The notes beneath the pieces were generated by a model. That model was given only the letters and a program-made list of their open reading frames with translations. It was not told the DNA's origin and made no database searches. This document shows positions 11,377-23,200 of a DNA stretch of 64,000 bases, piece by piece. Source of the stretch: Budorcas taxicolor (taxonomy: Eukaryota; Chordata; Mammalia; Artiodactyla; Bovidae). The position numbers and the translations under genes were made by a program. Location: NCBI RefSeq assembly GCF_023091745.1, contig NC_068930.1, positions 7,710,262 through 7,774,261 on the forward strand, written 5' to 3'. Positions within the stretch are counted from its first letter, which is position 1; each line of letters begins with the position of its first letter.

Positions 11377-12115
11377 CTCTGTTATGTAACTAACATCATT
11401 GGCCCCACAGCCGCATGAACATCCCTTGCTGTGAGCCAGCCTGGAGGGACTGTAGTAGCACCTGTGGGCTGGAAGAAAAACGGCCCCTTGGGCCACGGAG
11501 CTCAGGGGAGCCCGCTACGGTCTGCTTCTGGCAGGGTGGGTGAGCATGGAGTGGGTGGACACCAGCCCTCGGGAGCGCATCATCTTCTCATGTCTGACCT
11601 GCTGCGTCCTCTGCAGCACTTCCCTTCCCAGTTGCTTCTGACCGGGCTTGGCTCTGATACCCCCTGCCTGAGTGCCTTCCCTGCCCGAGTCTGCAGAGCT
11701 CGCCTCTGTCCAGTCTCTCACCTTCTGGTCCTCAGCCTCCTGTGTCAGCTGGTCTTCGTACACTGCCTGTTCTGGCCCTGGAGGGTGAACCCCCCCACCG
11801 CCGAGCAGGGCCCACCCCGCCCCTGGGGACCCTGGGTAGCTGCTGATGGCCTGCACCACCCCCCAAACCCCCCCGCCGCCCTGCTGTGTGTGAGATGGCG
11901 GGGCAGCAGGACCCCCACGGCCTCACATGTGAGCCTGTGCCGAGTGCTGCACAGACCCTCCCAGAGGCGCTGCTTACTAATGCCTGCCTGCCTTTATGGG
12001 TTGAAGGTGAGAAGCCTTTGTTACAAAGTCCAGTGCCCCTGAAGAATCCTTTGGAGGAAAAGATCTGCGTTCTCACGTGTAACTTCAATAACAGAGTCCC
12101 GTTGAATGGTTGTAT
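11377..12115. other. GC-rich intron, no gene supported
   Basis: A GC-rich stretch (about 11440-11960) carries open frames on both strands, the largest of 203 codons. These are low-complexity Pro/Arg/Ser-rich translations with no recognisable domain or splice signals in frame. They are most likely chance frames in stop-poor sequence. Confidence 0.5.
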
Positions 12116-12134
12116 GAGGGAGATAGGTTGTCTT

Positions 12135-12211
12135 GGAATTTATTCTATTAAAATATAGTTGATTTCACAGTGTAGTCTTAGTTTTTGGCATAGAGTGGAG
12201 TCATTCAGTTG
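12135..12211 (-). repeat. Ruminant L1 3' UTR fragment, antisense
   Basis: The ATTAAAATATAGTTGATTTCACA stretch followed by GAGTCATTCAGTTGTGTG resembles the antisense 3' UTR of artiodactyl L1. It runs into the TG/TA tract, which is where such L1 copies commonly carry a simple repeat. Confidence 0.55.
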
Positions 12212-12438
12212 TGTGTGTATATACATAGTATATGTGTGTGTGTGTGTGTGTATACATTGTGTGTGTATATACAGTGTGTGTGTGTATACATAGTATGTGT
12301 GTGTATATACATTGTGTGTGTAGATACATAGTATGTGTGTGTGTATGTGTGTGTATATACGTGTGTGTGTATATACATTGTGTACATAGTATGTGTGTGT
12401 GTATATACATTGTGTGTGTATGTTTGTATGTATGAGGT
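12212..12438. repeat. Compound TG/TA tract with higher-order units
   Basis: About 225 bp of (TG)n broken by TATACAT and TATACATAGTA blocks. They recur at roughly 25-30 bp, so it is both a microsatellite and a minisatellite-like array. Cys/Val- and His/Thr-rich frames over it are artefacts. Confidence 0.9.
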
Positions 12439-12440
12439 GA

Positions 12441-12710
12441 TCAGTTCAGTTCAGTTGCTCAGTCGTGTCCGACTCTTTGCGACCCCATGGACTGCAGCAT
12501 GCCAGGCCTCCCTGTCCATCAACAACTCCCGAAGCTTGCTCAAACTCATGTCCATCAAGTCAGTGATGCCATCCAACCATCTCATCCTCGGCCATCTCCT
12601 TCTCCTCCCACCTTCAATCTTTCCCAGCATCAGGCTCTTTTCCAGTGAGTCAGTTCTTCACATCAGGTGGCCAAAGTATTGGAGCTTCAGCATCAGTCCT
12701 TCCAATGATT
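12441..12710 (-). repeat. BovB LINE 3' end, antisense
   Basis: TCAGTTCAGTTGCTCAGTCG starts the antisense 3' end. CATGTCCATCAAGTCAGTG and CAGGTGGCCAAAGTATTGG follow. It is closer to the family consensus than its partner at 10008-10281. Confidence 0.9.
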
Positions 12711-12895
12711 TCTAAATTGCTGCTGCTTTTTCCTTGTTATGGTTAAATATTGTCTGGAGCCACTTACTGTTAAGTGATTAATCTTTCTGTCCTCATTTGT
12801 GTGATGTGAGAAATGATGTTCCTTTTTTCAGCAAGTACTGATGGGGCAATGGCTTATGAATAAAACTAGGTTTTCTCTCAAGGGATTTAAAGTTG
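12441..12895 (-). repeat. Right arm of inverted duplication (BovB plus flank)
   Basis: The BovB 3' end lies antisense at 12441-12710, starting ATCAGTTCAGTTCAGTTGC. The flank at 12711-12895 matches the reverse complement of 9826-10007, including GCTGCTGCTTTTTCCTTGTTA and the GGGGCAATGGCTTATGAAT block. Similarity fades just beyond 12895. Confidence 0.8.
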
Positions 12896-13857
12896 TGAAG
12901 AATGTGTGCATTTGTGGAGAGAATCAAAGGGAGGGAAGCATGATGTCTCATAGTAGATGGTCAGACGCCCAAACTATTTCTTCTCTTTCTGTAAGGCTTT
13001 TTAGTTTGGATTACTGTCTTAAAGGACAAAAGATTGTACTCATTGTGATAGTTAATCACTTGCATTTTTATTTTCACTTACCTCTTTCCACAAAGGATCT
13101 GAAGTTTAAAGTATTTTACATATTTATCTAAATGGTTTGTTTTGTCTAGAGCAGTGAGTGGATGGATGAACAAAGGAAAGGATGAAAGAATTGATCATAA
13201 ATAAGAATCCAGAGAAAAAAGATTTACTATTTTCCCCTAGAATCTGTCTTAATTAACATAAATATTTTGTGGACTTTTTTCCCTAGTGGGTGGCCTGTAT
13301 TTTTTGTTTGTTTGTTCTAAGTAATAAGCTCCATTTTTTGTAGTTTTAGTTTCGAAGCAAAATGTACCAAGTTCCCCTATACCCCAGCGCACAAAGCCAC
13401 GCCCGTTATCAACATCCCTCACAAAGTGGTACATTTATTATAATCTGTGAACCTGCATCATAATTATCCAGAGTCCATAGTTCACCTTAGGTTCCGTCTT
13501 GGTGTTGAACACTCCCTGGGTTCTGACAAGTGCATGATGCCACGTGGCCCCCATTGTAGTATCATGCAGATTCGTTTCCCCGCCCTAAAAATCCCCTGTG
13601 CCTCACCTGGCCATCCCTCTCTCCTTCCGGCTGACAACACTGGTCTTAGTGCTCCTAGCTGTGCCTTTTCCAGAATGTGGTACAGTTGATACTACAGTAG
13701 GATGTAGCCTTTCCAGGTTGGCTTCCTTCACTTAATAATACACACTTACAGTTCTCCTATGTTTTTTCACGGCTTTCTAACCCTTTCTTTTTAGTTCCGA
13801 ATAGTATTCCATTTTCTGGATGCATCACAGTTTATCCATTCACCTACTGAAGGACAC

Positions 13858-14191
13858 TGGAGAAGAGAATAGCAACCCACTCCAGTATTCTTGGGTTTCC
13901 CTTGTGGCCCAGGTAGTAAAAGAATCCACCTGCCATGTGGGAGACCTGGGTTCGATCCCTGAATTGGGAAGATCCCCTGGAGAAAGGAAAGACTACCCAC
14001 TCCAGTATTCTGGCCTGGAGAATTCCCTGGGCTGTATGGTCCATGGGGTCGCAAAGTATCGGACACGACTGAGCGACTTTCCCTTTCACTTTCCAGTATT
14101 CTTGCCTGGAGAAATCTATGGACAGAGGAGCCTGGAGGGCTACAGTCCGTGGGGTCACAAAGAGTCGGACATGACTGAGCAGCTAACACAC
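13858..14191 (+). repeat. Outer Bov-tA SINE (truncated), host of a second SINE
   Basis: It starts GGAGAAGAGAATAGCAACCC, is broken after CCAGTATTCTTG, and resumes at 14093 with CCAGTATTCTTGCCTGGAG. It runs to GACATGACTGAGCAGCTAACA. A CTGAAGGACA-type duplication of L1 sequence flanks it. Confidence 0.88.
13894..14092 (+). repeat. Inner Bov-tA SINE, full length, inserted in a Bov-tA
   Basis: The full tRNA-headed Bov-tA runs from GGTTTCCCTTGTGGCCCAGG to GAGCGACTTTCCCTTTCAC. It is flanked by a perfect 12-bp duplication, CCAGTATTCTTG, at 13882-13893 and 14093-14104, which is host SINE sequence. Confidence 0.93.
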
Positions 14192-14390
14192 TCTGAAGGA
14201 CATCTTGGCTGATTGCAGGATTTGGCACTTATGATCATCCATGTGCACGTTTTTTTGTGGATACAAGTTTTCAGTTCAGTTTGGTAAATGCCAAGAAGTG
14301 CAATTGTTAGATCATACAGTAAGAATACATTTAGTTTTATAAGAAATTGCCAAAATGTCTTCCAACAAAGTTTTTCTTATAATCTTTTGT

Positions 14391-14855
14391 GAAAGAAAAC
14401 TTTAAGAATTCAAGGGTTTGTGTGATAGTTGTATATTGAGAATCCCTTCTTAGACTTAACACAGGTTGTTTTAACCCCACAGGGTTCATTAAACCTGAGC
14501 ATTCCAAGCCCACTCTTGATCCACTAATTCAGCTGCATATTCCTCAGCACTGTGTACTTGGCTGAAATACTGACTTGAATGTGTGAAACAACTCTGTAAT
14601 ACACACCGTTGGTTCTGAAGTGGTGGCTGTGCTCCATGAGGCGTGCAGGGTCTCATAAATGCAGGGTAATTGCGCTGTGCTTTCCCCACCACCCCCTCCC
14701 CCAGTTCGCTCACTGCCTTCACCTGATGGCCTTGTCTCGTGACTGCAGCTCTCGCCGTTCATTAGTCCTTCATAGTTTAGAGGCCGCTTGAATCTTTAGG
14801 GGGTGGGCTTTGGTGAGATACTACTTGGTAAACGTGGAAAGTTAAATGGCACAGG
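14391..14855. other. Unique intron sequence
   Basis: No gene, RNA or clear repeat is recognised. The small open frames on both strands have no supporting features. Confidence 0.5.
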
Positions 14856-14857
14856 GA

Positions 14858-14995
14858 CTTAGCTGGCAGTCCAGTAGTTAATAAGACTTTGCCTTCCAAC
14901 ACAGCAGGTGCAAGTTCGATCCCTCTTCAGAGAGCTAAGACTCCAGGTGTCTTGTGTCCAAAAGTGATACTGTAACAAATTCAGCTTTAAAATAA
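14858..14995 (+). repeat. CHR-type tRNA-derived SINE
   Basis: GGGACTTAGCTGGCAGTCCAG, AGACTTTGCCTTCCAACACAG and the box B-like GCAAGTTCGATCCCTC are the head of a cetartiodactyl CHR SINE. It ends in an A/T-rich tail. Confidence 0.7.
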
Positions 14996-16960
14996 AATAT
15001 TTTAAAATATAATATTAATGGTACAAAATATCTTTAGACAGAATGAGATTCCATAACAAATCAGTAATAGACTTTAAAAATCCTAGAAGGAGATGAACTT
15101 ATAGGCCATATTTGACCCACAGACTTATTTTGGCCTGTGTTTCTTTTTCTAGTTTGAAATGGTTGCTGAAATTTAAAAGGTAGAAGATTCTACACAAAAC
15201 AGCCAGATTTCTAGCTTCTCTATAGAAATCTGGCCTCACAGGGCTATATTCCTATATATCCTGCTCTCCTGACTCCCTCTTGTGTAGTTTTATTTTTGTT
15301 CTGCTTTGTTTTTTGGTGATCTAGACCACGGCTTAACTCAGTTTGTCACAAAGACTTTCGGTCAAGTGTGAGAGCTAGTGTGTCGCTTGTTGACTGGAGC
15401 TAGTTGCCGGTTCTGTGAGTGATGGATCAGCAGGCGCCAGTGAGGGCTGGACCCAAGTACCTGCTGTGAGTCGAGTTTCAGAGGGAGCCCCTCACTGGTG
15501 TCCTGTGTCAGGTTATTCAGTGCTGGGCTCTGTTACATATGAGAGAGAGAGAGAGAGTGTGTGTGTGTGTGTGGGTGTGTGTGTGTGTAGATATGCTTAC
15601 GTACCCTTTCTTTATATGTGGCCTTGTGAATTTTCCTTGCATGGTACAATGCCTTTAATGTGAATCTTTAGTCAAGTATTTGGTGCTGTATTTGCGTAAG
15701 ACTTTGGTCATTTAAAGATAGTTCTGCATGTACTTTTATTGACTGATATAGAAGTCCTGTATTACTACCAACAGTTTTCATTTACTTTGCCAAGATTAAT
15801 TCTCAATTATTTTGAAATGTGTCAGGCTTTTTTAAAAGGTTGTTTTTAGATTTCAAAATTTAACACTAACCATTCAAGACATGCATATAGTTCTTTTTTT
15901 TTTTTTACCATGAAAGACCCAGCTTAATTCCCATGGAAAACTTACTTTCTTGAATAGTCTTTAAAACACTAAGCACCTAATCCTTGAACTTAATTGGATG
16001 AAAATTGGCAAAGCCTACACAAAAGTAATTAGAAGAGACCTAATAGGGACATGTAGAGGAACCATATGTGTTGAGAGCTGGGAACAGGCCCAGTTTATAC
16101 CAGTAGTCTTGACCTGATTATCAACAGATTTCCTCTTTCATCTCAGAAGATCCTGCTTCAGGCAATAAATTTTCTGGAAACCCTACCTGCAGGTTTATGA
16201 CATTGTTAATATAAGTATTTAAGACTTGTGAATATAGTTATTTTGAAACTACCACTAGTTATGGTCTCCTGACATTTACACAATCCATATTTTCTTTAAA
16301 TCAGTTCTCAGGACAAAAGGGTAAGAAAAATTCTGTGCAGTGAATTAAAACACTGCATAAATCACAGTTAGAAATAGCTGTCCATCTGGAGCAGTGATAA
16401 TCTGTTGATATGGCTGAAATATGTACTTAATGCTGACATTAGTGTAAACAGTTAATGGGAAGAGTCTTGACTTAATTAGAATGTTGATGTTCATTACAGA
16501 GGACAGGAAGGACATTTGCTAATGAAGACCATTGAAGTATTTGTTAACTAAAGATTCGACGTGGGTAGTTGATAGTTATTCGCAGCTGGCTAGAAGTTCT
16601 GGGAATAGAGTGACCTTGCTATTTATTAACCCCTTTCAGATTTACAATGGAATGACTCAGAGTCTTGAAACATCTCCCAGAAAAGAGAGAGATTTTCTGG
16701 AATCCAAGATTATGAGGCTACTTTTTAGATCAAAGATTAAGGGCTGTTATATGGACACTGGAAATTAACTTCAAACCTTCAGTGGTACTCCATCGTAAAA
16801 AGCCTTTAGAGTGTTTTCAACAAGGTATTCCTTGTGATTATTAGATAACCTATATGCATTGATTTGTGTTTTTTTCTGCAGTGCTTTTCAGCTTTGCGTT
16901 TTATAATATTTTTCCAAAGAATGTGCCAAGTAATAGATCATTGAAATACTTATTAATAAT
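14996..16960. other. Unique intron with a GA/TG microsatellite
   Basis: A (GA)n(TG)n compound repeat lies at 15541-15589 and a T run at about 15893-15906. Otherwise this is AT-rich intron with no supported gene. Confidence 0.5.
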
Positions 16961-16965
16961 AAATC

Positions 16966-17748
16966 ACCTCAGATATGCAGATGACACCACCCTTATGGCA
17001 GAAAGTGAAGAGGAACTAAAAATCCTCTTGATGAAAGTGAAAGTGGAGAGTGAAAAAGTTGGCTTTAAGCTCAACATTTAGAAAACGAAGATCGTGGCAT
17101 CTGGTCCCATCACTTCATGGGAAATAGATGGGGAAACAGTGGAAACAGTGTCAGACTTTATTTTGGGGGGCTCCAGAATCACTGCAGATGGTGACTGCAG
17201 CCATGAAATTAAAAGACACTCCTTGGAAGGAAAGTTATGACCAACCTAGATAGCATATTCAAAAGCAGAGACATTACTTTGCCGACTAAGGTCCATCTAG
17301 TCAAGGCTATGGTTTTTCCTGTGGTCATGTATGGATGTGAGAGTTGGACTGTGAAGAAAGCTGAGCGCCGAAGAATTGATGCTTTTGAACTGTGGTGTTG
17401 GAGAAGACTCTTGAGAGTCCCTTGGACTGCAAGGAGATCCAACCAGTCCATTCTAAAGGAGATCAGCCCTGTATTTCTTTGGAAGGAATGATGCTAAAGC
17501 TGAAACTCCAGTACTTTGGCCACCTCATGTGAAGAGTTGACTCATTGGAAAAGACTCTGATGCTGGGAGGGATTGGGGGCAGGAGGAGAAGGGGACGACA
17601 GAGGATGAGATGGCTGGATGGCATCACTGACTCAATGGACGTGAGTTTGAACTCTGGGAGTTGGTGATGGACAGGGAGGCCTGGCGTGCTGCGATTCACG
17701 AGGTCGCAGTCGGACACGACTGAGCGACTGAACTGAGCTGAACTGAAT
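16966..17748 (+). repeat. BovB LINE, about 0.78 kb 3' part
   Basis: It begins at CCTCAGATATGCAGATGACACC, which encodes the YADD box of the reverse transcriptase. It passes GTGGTCATGTATGGATGTGAG and ends GAGCGACTGAACTGAGCTGAACTG. In-frame stops after the LNI segment (17079-17081) and small indels show that it is dead. Confidence 0.92.
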
Positions 17749-18845
17749 ACTGCCATTACTACCCTTATGCGGAGGCGCCCGTGCTCACCTCTTTCATTGT
17801 GTCTACTTCGCTGTAAAGTACTTGCACCTGCATTTGCCCTTTTGGAACATTTATTTAGACTTTTCTTAAGATCCTTGCAGGTATGTCACTTCATCCTGTG
17901 TGCCAAGTGAGTGGCTTCTTTGTCTAAAACGTTTATCTTGTATCAGTGTTAGTGGACTAAGTCAGTCGCTGGGAGTGAATTGAGGAGAGGAGGCGCTAGC
18001 TAGTCTAGGTATAGACTTGACCTTCTTTGGAATAAAATAAGTGCTTCCCACACTAAACACACACACACACAAATGTGCATACACACTTCTGTCTTGCAAC
18101 AGATTTCTTCTCAGTAAAAGAAAAAAAGAATATAATACAACATTTCTCTCAGCCAAACTTTAGCCAGAAGGTGCTTACAGCAGCTTTACTATAGCTTAAA
18201 ATTCTGTCTGCAACAGTTCCAGGGGATCCGAAGCCTGCTAGTCAAACATGTTCTCTTCTGTGTATTTATTCCTTCAGCACGCTGAAACTCTGTGTTTCAG
18301 GTAAAGCTGGCCTCTGCTTCAGTCACTATGAAAGTAATGGTCATGGACCGCTTCTAAAACATGCTGAGAAAAGTTTCCCTGAAAGTGTTTAGAAACGTGA
18401 TGTCATATTGAGTCTGTAAGAATTCTCAGTCACGCGTGGAGACCTGCTTTCACAGAGGACTCCTGATGGACCTCGCTCTCCTCATGTAGGGTTTTGATAG
18501 CCAAGAATAAAACACACAGTTGTATACTGGTGTCTGGGGAGTGAAAACCAAAGGACAGCTATATCCTTCGGGGTATGTATTCTCTTTCAAAACACGCTGC
18601 TGATTTTTATGTTTTAGAGTGTATCTTGGTCAGTGGAACACAGCTATATTGTGTTGTGTCTAGCCACATCAGCTGTGTTCGTTCATTTCTTGATACTTGC
18701 TATGCTTCAGGACCACTGTTAATCATTAATTCAAGTCGAGTATCTTGCAGTGTGTCAAGCACTGAGCTGGACTCTGGAGATGCAAGCAGAGAACCATCTG
18801 TGCCGTTTTCCGTGTGCACTGGTACCCTCGCTTGCTGCAGAGCTC
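17749..18845. other. Unique intron
   Basis: A short (CA)n lies at about 18053-18071. No gene is supported; open frames are short and featureless. Confidence 0.5.
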
Positions 18846-18850
18846 TTTGT

Positions 18851-19165
18851 CTAGTCTGTTGCAGCTGCTAGAACAGAAATACTGTAGACTGAGTGGCTTA
18901 AACAGCAGCAGTTTCTCACAGTTTTGGAGGCTGGAAGTCCAGGATCCGAGTGTCAGCCTTGTAGGTTCAGGAGGACTGTCTGGGGGTTTGCACACAGCTG
19001 CCCTCCTGCTGTGTCCTCTCCTGGTACTCCATCCCCTTGTGAGTGAGGTCCACTGTCTCACGGTGGGCCCTACTCTCACGGCCTGTCTAAGCTCAGGCAC
19101 CTTCCAGAGGCCCTCCCTCCTGACACACAAGTCTGGGGGGACACAAACCTGCAGTCCGCAGCACT
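18851..19165 (-). repeat. MaLR-type LTR, antisense
   Basis: GTAGACTGAGTGGCTTAAACAG, CTCACAGTTTTGGAGGCTGGA and TCTGGGGGGACACAAACCTGC are the antisense form of a widespread mammalian LTR. A sense-strand copy with the matching ends lies at 47673-48035. It is probably MaLR; the subfamily is not assigned. Confidence 0.6.
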
Positions 19166-20040
19166 GTTCTGGGAGGACTTCCCGGCACTGTCCTTCTGGG
19201 CTCTCTTTTCTTCCTTCTGTGTTTTCCCCTTGTTGCCTGGATCCTGTGTCATCTTAACCCTCGTTCTGGGTGGGCACATTCTCTAACAGCTTCCTGGGAA
19301 AGAATGGATGCAAGGTGAAATGTGGGTCGTTGAATACCTGAAACTCTTTCTTCCCTCTTCCTTGATGGATAGTTTGGTTGGGAAAACAATTCTATATGAA
19401 GAAATAAGTTTTAGTCTTCCTACTTTTGAAGGCATTATTCTTTAGTTGTGTTTATGTTTAGTGCCACTCCAGTTTCTGAATTATTTTTATGCCGCCTTTT
19501 TTCTCCTCTAATAGTTTTACCTGTAGCATTCCCAATCTGTACTCTGTTCTGGGCACTGAGGATTCAATCCAGGCATCTGAACACTTTCATTTTAGACCCT
19601 TTTTTGGTATTTTCTTCCCCATGTGCTTTCTCTTTCCAGAATGAATATGTTTCTCTCCTGTGTGCTGTTTTTGTTTTTCTGTTTTCTGGTGTATTCAGTT
19701 TTATCTTTGAACTCTATTCTTTTTGTTTTGCTATTTTAATTTCAAGAGCTTATTTGTTTTCTGATTGTTCTTTTTTATAGTATTCTATTTCTGTTGCACA
19801 GAGACAGTAGCTTCTCTTTGAATACCTGGTGGTTTTTGTTTTGGTTCTAGAGTTTTTTTCCTCCTCCTTTCACTGTTTGCATTTCCACCAAGCTTTTTGT
19901 TTCTTTGTGTTGTTTCCATCTTTCTCATTGGAACCCTCTTTCAATTGTCTGATGGTCTTTGCTGTTGATTGTCACTTGAGACTGAAGCATTGAAAAACTA
20001 AGTGGAATCTCTGTAGGCAAGATTTTTTTTAAACTAGTAT
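19166..20040. other. Unique, T-rich intron
   Basis: The Phe/Ser-rich 110-codon frame at 19448-19780 follows from the T-rich sequence and has no recognisable domain. No gene is supported. Confidence 0.5.
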
Positions 20041-20043
20041 CTT

Positions 20044-20250
20044 TGCTGTCTCCCTGGTTCAGACGGTAAAGAATCTGCCTGCAATGTAAGAGACCTGGGT
20101 TCGATCCCTGGGTTGGAAAGATCCCCTGGAGAAGGAAACGGGTACCCACTCCAGTATTCTTCCCTAGAAAATTCCATGGACAGAGGACCCTGGCAGACTA
20201 CAGTCCATGGGGTCCCAAAGAGTTGAACACGACAGCAACTTTCACTTCAC
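20044..20250 (+). repeat. Bov-tA SINE, near full length
   Basis: It has the head GTCTCCCTGGTTCAGACGG and box B GGTTCGATCCC. The body runs to AAAGAGTTGAACACGACAGC. Confidence 0.9.
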
Positions 20251-23200
20251 TTCCCCCCTGTTGTCAGCTTTGAACTCATCTCTACGCAGGTGTTCACATT
20301 TCATTTTTGGAGAGATTGAACTTAAGGCTGATGTGCTTATCAGTGAAGTAACCCCAGCAGAATAAAGAAAGATAACCTGTAGACAGGGACATTCAGGAAT
20401 AACTACTGTAAATTATTTATGCATTAAGAAACCGCCAGTATTTGCTACTCACAGTGCTAGTTTAGTTGCAACAATCGATAGGCAACTCTACGTGAATTCT
20501 GGCAAAAGACCCATCATCTAAATGGCAGAATGGCTGGGAGCGTGTTTCTCAAGATGTTGGGCGTCTCCTTCCAGTGGCCTCCCTGCGCTCCCGAGATGCT
20601 CTGTGGGAGGAGCCGTGGGGCTTGCCCTGCCCCTTACTCCCAGCTCCTCCACTCTCCCTGTGTTCAGCCCTGCAGCTCCCCCACCCCCTAGCTTTTGCAA
20701 CACCAGTATCTTTTCCCAGGGTTCTCAGGATTAAATAAATTGGCTTACTCTTCAGAGCAGTCTGTTTGGTTTCAACTTCCTTCATGCTCCATTTTCTCAG
20801 AATTTGGGGACATTTCCTGCCTACTGTGTCTGTGTTTGTGACCCCATTCTCTTGGTCCTTATGAGTTTATTCCTTTTGCATTTCTTTACTCTCTTCTAAG
20901 AGCATTTGGGAAGGAGACTCTTGTGGGTTCTACCACTCATATTTTAGCCTGAAGCCTCTGATTTATATTTTAAGAAGACTGGTTTTGGTACTGTGCAGGA
21001 TTGAGGAAAGAACAGAATTCTGCGAGGAGATCCATTGGGAGACCGAGATATCAGCCAGCAGGGCGGGAGCAGAGCAGAGTTGAGACGCCTGTGCAGATGG
21101 GGTTGGCAGCGCAGGGCGAGGAAGGAGCCCGCCTGCTTCAGAGCATCCTCAGAGTTGGAAAGCAGTGTTTACGGCCAGGCTGATGGCTCACTGTGTCTGT
21201 ATTCTTGAAGATGTAAAAGGGACCTTTCCAGAACAGTCGTGGTTCTTCGTGCTCGTTTTCAAAACTTTGAAAGTTATAAGCAGACAAATGGAAATAATTT
21301 GTAATTATAACAAATATTTAAACTCTCTGCCAAAATCGTTAGGAAACCTTCCATCATATAGCTTACAGTGGTGAGTGTACTTTTCCCTGACCTCAGAGCA
21401 TTGGGTTTTGCTGAGTTCTTTGCTGTGATGAGGATGTTGCTGACCTTTGAGTGACTCTTCTCACACGGTGGAGTCCTCAGGAGGAGGAAGCGGGGTCAGG
21501 TGGCTCACCTAGCTAATTTGATGGATGTTGTAAAGGCTGACTGACTTTATTAAAACTGGAAGAATGACCTCAAGTTGTTGGGGCATATAGGGGTTAGGGT
21601 CAAAGAAGGAAATGACAGTATTGAAGGTATTTGTTTCATATGTTCAGCATCTGCAAAGGGTTTTCCCCAGTGTTTCTTCATGGTTTTGAATCTTCAGAGG
21701 ACACTCACTTGTCACCTTGGAGCCAGGTACTTCTTGAAGTCAGCCCAGCTAGAAAATGAATGGTAAAAATACTTTCAATAGGAATTTCGTTAAAGGTCTT
21801 CTGTTGTGGCCTGTCTAAAGAGTGAAATTAACAGAAGGGTAAATTCCTGGGGTCCTTATGATGATCATCCAAACCTTGCCACTCTTCTTGTTCATCATTC
21901 TGCGGCCTGTCTGTCCGGGGCTGGAGGAGTTCAAGCATCAGTTACTGAAAGCCCTCTCAGCAAATCAGGTCATTTGCTAAGTCGGGTGTTTTCAGTAACT
22001 AAGTGCTATTTGTGCTAAGAGGAACAGTGAGTGGGCACTTGGACACGTGGGTGAGCACCCCGCATGCCTGCTGCTCAGGAGAGAAGGGTGTGCTCTCTCC
22101 AGCGTTAGAGACACTCTCTCTGCTTCCTTTTCTTTCTTTTTTTTGCCTGACTACCTGTTCCACTTAACTGTAACATTTGGAAATTATTTCAGTGGATAAT
22201 TCCATGTGCACACGTACCTTGTATGTTGATTGTAGATGATTTGGAGAGCGAAGTCAGAAATGATGAGTTCCAGGCTGGCTTGCTCTTCCAAGGACAGGAC
22301 GTAGGTGGTCAGCGTTCAGCAGACTTGCGGCTCCAGGGAATTGGGCCAGTGGGTGTGCGCACAGTCCCTGCTCAGCACGGGTAGCATTACCTGTGCACCT
22401 TTTTATTTTTCCACTTAAGCCATTTTTTGGAAGCATTTCTCTTCTTTTTGCTCTTACTGGCTTCATTTATTGGTAGCCTATGGTAATTGTATAGAAAAAG
22501 AAAATGTGGTGTAAAAATATTAATCTGTATTTTTTATTATTACAACTTTAGTGGCTCAAGGAAAAAAGTCAAAAATATGACTGTCCAGAGGCAAATAAAC
22601 TACTTGATCCAAATACATGTACCCTTATCAAGAGTTTGTTTTTAGTAACATGTTCAGAAAGACAAAGTTGAGCCACAAATCAAACAAAGGCTAGGTTATC
22701 AGATACCAGCTGCAAATGTCATTTTTACTAAAACATTTTTTGCAAAATTTTAAATTCTTCGTTCTAAAAGGCTTTGTAGAGGTCATCATTTTGTTGTGTG
22801 AATGTACTAGATAATTAAGTATATTCTCTATCTAGCTTGAGGCAACAGACCCTGTTTTTGGCTGAAGGACCTCAAACTTTTGTTTCCCAAACCAGTGTCC
22901 TAAGACAGAGGGAGAGTGGATGGGATAATGAGCCCCCTTGCTTTGCCTGCCCTTCAGCTCTGCACTGCTCCTTGAGATCTGGTGGCTAGCAAGCAGGCCC
23001 TCTCCTGCCTGCCTAGGAACACACAGATGGTTAAGGGACTCTCAGAGTGTGGTCCTGGCAACCTTGCTGACCCTTGACTTTACCTACAGCATGCCCTGCC
23101 AAGTGGCAGGCCTCTTTCTGCGTGTGGCTGGATGGTTCTGCTCAGCAACCTGGAAGCAGCATTTGTCTGTGCTCGGCTCATCCTCCTGGAGTTCTCCTTT

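Larger units (their letters stand above)
13315..14390 (-). repeat. Old L1 (L1M-type) fragment, antisense, split by SINEs
   Basis: CCCGTTATCAACATCCCTCAC, the AAAATCCCCTGTGCCTCACC block, GCCTTTTCCAGAATGTGGTA and TAGTATTCCATTTTCTGGATG are the usual antisense 3' L1M sequence. It is interrupted at about 13858 and resumes at about 14192 with GAAGGACATCTTGGCTG. It continues through AAATGCCAAGAAGTGCAATTG to about 14390. Confidence 0.8.

Noticed and set aside
11431..12042. 203-codon plus-strand open frame
   Set aside because: Pro/Arg/Leu-rich translation of GC-rich sequence, with long frames on the opposite strand too. It has no domain and no splice signals in phase, and sits inside an intron.
12201..12435. 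Cys/Val-rich and His/Thr-rich frames
   Set aside because: Direct translations of the TG/TA simple repeat.
13858..14191. Repeated short units that might suggest a CRISPR-like array
   Set aside because: They are nested Bov-tA SINEs with target duplications in a vertebrate genome.
19448..19780. Possible membrane protein frame rich in Phe and Leu
   Set aside because: T-rich intron gives hydrophobic codons by chance; no family similarity or gene context.
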